A DNA stretch of 64,000 nt from Ascarosepion bandense (Eukaryota > Mollusca > Cephalopoda > Sepiida > Sepiidae): the NCBI GenBank assembly GCA_037127315.1, contig JBBBDQ010000403.1, positions 1,376,001 to 1,440,000 on the forward strand, in the 5' to 3' direction. The position numbers and the translations under genes were made by a program. The notes under the pieces are model-generated. The model saw only the letters and a list, made by a program, of their open reading frames with translations. It did not search any database and had not been told where the DNA came from. Shown piece after piece: positions 62,551-64,000 of this stretch. How positions within the stretch are numbered: the stretch's first letter is position 1; each line of letters starts with the position of its first letter.

Positions 62551-64000
62551 TAGTAATTTTTTATTTAATTTTTATCGATACACAATAAAATCGCAAATGA
62601 CATAGTTCTTTTTACTTTCTGAAATTCAATAAAGGACAAGAACCAAGAACAGGACTTCCTTTTCTGAGTATGAAATTCATGTTCTGGGTTGCAATGCAGA
62701 CTGAGAAAATAAAATGCAAATGAAGAACTCTTTTTAATTTTTAATTTTTATTTTAACTAAAATCTGGTGGTGGTGGTTCTAAGAGTAGTAGTAGTAGTAG
62801 GACAGATATAAGAAATTTAGATCAAGATGTTTAGACATCATGGTTGCTAAGAGTGATTGGTAACCTGGGAGAAGCAGGTGTTAAAATCTTTTCCAATTGA
62901 TTATTAGCTTAAAAGCATTAGGGAGCACATACTTTTTCAATGTTCAATATTATTTGTTTGAATATAAGAAAATTACAGCTGAAGATATTATTTCTAAATC
63001 CAGATGCAATATTCAGTTTATTGTAGACAGATTATATCAAAGTTTAAATGATAGCAATGTTTTTGACTTTCAATTGTCCATGATAATTCCATTTTAATTT
63101 CTAATTTAATTAATGACTGCAGAGAAAGTAACATCTGTTGTGGGCCAATTATGGTAACCAACTCCATGGACTATTAAAAAATTGTGAAGTGACACTGAAA
63201 AGGCAAGGATGGCAAAAACAAAATATAAGGTGACAAAGTTACCTTAGTCTGTCAACTTTTATTTGTGATGTTTTACAGTTCAAAATGATCTCTTGGGTCA
63301 CACGCAGAACTGTTGTTGAGTGAGTGGTGTCCATTGCTTATAGACTTGAATCATTAGTGTATGCAGTTAACAATAAGTAGGTCAAGAAATGGGGCCTGAA
63401 TTGCCAGTCGTTGCTGGCATTGGGTAGATTGGATTAGTCTGTCATGTGTTTGCCATAGTCGGATTGCGCAAACTGCGCTATCTGTCGAAGTGTGGTTCAC
63501 TGTGTTTGACTGGTGTGTAGACTACATTAGCAGTCAGTCATTGATCCAGTCAGATTGCTATGCTAGAGGTTACTGTTGTGTCAATCTAGACTGGTCACTG
63601 GAAATCACTGCATCAGGTTGGTGAATATCTTGTAAAGATGGACTTTCCTACTCTGAAAAGGGCAGGTGTAATGACTAGAGGAAAGACTTGTTGGTTATCC
63701 TGAAAAAGACAGTTGTTTTGTTGCCCTGAAAAGGACAATTGTGGTAGAAGTTTTAGCAGGTGTAGTAGCAAGTCAGATACATCAGGCAGTGTGGTAGCAG
63801 TGGATGTAGTCCTAAGGTAGCGTCAGATACCTTTCAATTAGAAATAAGAAAATATAAGTGTTGACAAGATTATTTAAACAAATAAAAAGGTAAAATGTCC
63901 TTCCTTTGCCCCTGCAACCCTAGTTGTTGTTTGCCTTAGGCTGCACCTTTTATATGCCTCTCTGTACATCACAGTCATTGTGAGCCTCATTTTGTTGAGT
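62551..64000. other. No gene recognised
   Basis: A small (GTA)n at 62788-62800. 63240-63830 is less AT-rich, with scattered gtcagtcagt-like words, but no frame, RNA or repeat family could be assigned. Confidence 0.45.

Noticed and set aside
1..64000. CRISPR arrays, operons, bacterial promoters or terminators
   Set aside because: The window is spliced animal nuclear DNA; the tandem repeats have no unique spacers.

Overview
The window is AT-rich animal nuclear DNA with one recognisable host gene and a dense load of transposable elements. A metazoan is indicated by long GT-AG introns, tRNA-headed SINEs, mariner/Tc1, hAT, Helitron and non-LTR elements, and by the gene itself, a nuclear lamin. 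The repeat style suggests a mollusc and most probably a cephalopod: a dispersed family with a 'catgggttggac' start and a 'tttacagctgtatgccctta' core, several tRNA-like SINEs, and abundant (TA)n/(CA)n. That assignment rests on recall of repeat style and is an inference.

Host gene (+ strand). From 8580 onward I can join eleven well-supported exons of a lamin: coil 1B, coil 2, the rod-end consensus, a CDK-type site, the nuclear localisation signal (KKRKL) and the lamin-tail Ig fold. The reading frame is kept at every junction from 8580 to 26510. The head, coil 1A and the start of coil 1B must lie before base 1. After the Ig fold the tail becomes a chain of tiny exons (24 and 36 nt, then less certain candidates of 15 and 34 nt at 35481 and 39954), followed by a probable terminal exon at 46919. 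I could not find a C-terminal CaaX box, so the 3' end is unresolved.

Layout. 1-8500: upstream intron with a roughly 1-kb duplicated AT-rich segment, a SINE dimer and a 5'-truncated LINE end. 8580-26510: main lamin exons, with tRNA-derived SINEs, a Helitron-like element and a MITE in the introns. 26670-27930: dead Tc1-like element. 28000-40000: mostly intron, with a SINE, a mariner relic inside microsatellites, an 84-bp-arm foldback and two copies of a dispersed mollusc repeat. 40000-45100: LINE relic, hAT relic, an LTR copy split by a LINE with a 435-codon open RT frame, another foldback and a SINE. 46900-47200: probable lamin 3' end. 47200-64000: no convincing host gene. It holds a foldback split by a solo LTR with a 4-bp target duplication, SINEs, mariner relics, several minisatellites (181-, 127- and 23-bp units and an AT-rich degenerate array) and a possible second LTR.

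Most informative relationships: a LINE and a SINE family share the same 3' tail, which suggests the LINE machinery moves the SINE; two nested insertions can be peeled back to their empty sites; opposed SINEs in one lamin intron should form long dsRNA, relevant if the animal has strong ADAR editing; and two copies of one LTR differ in a stretch almost only by C versus T in one direction.
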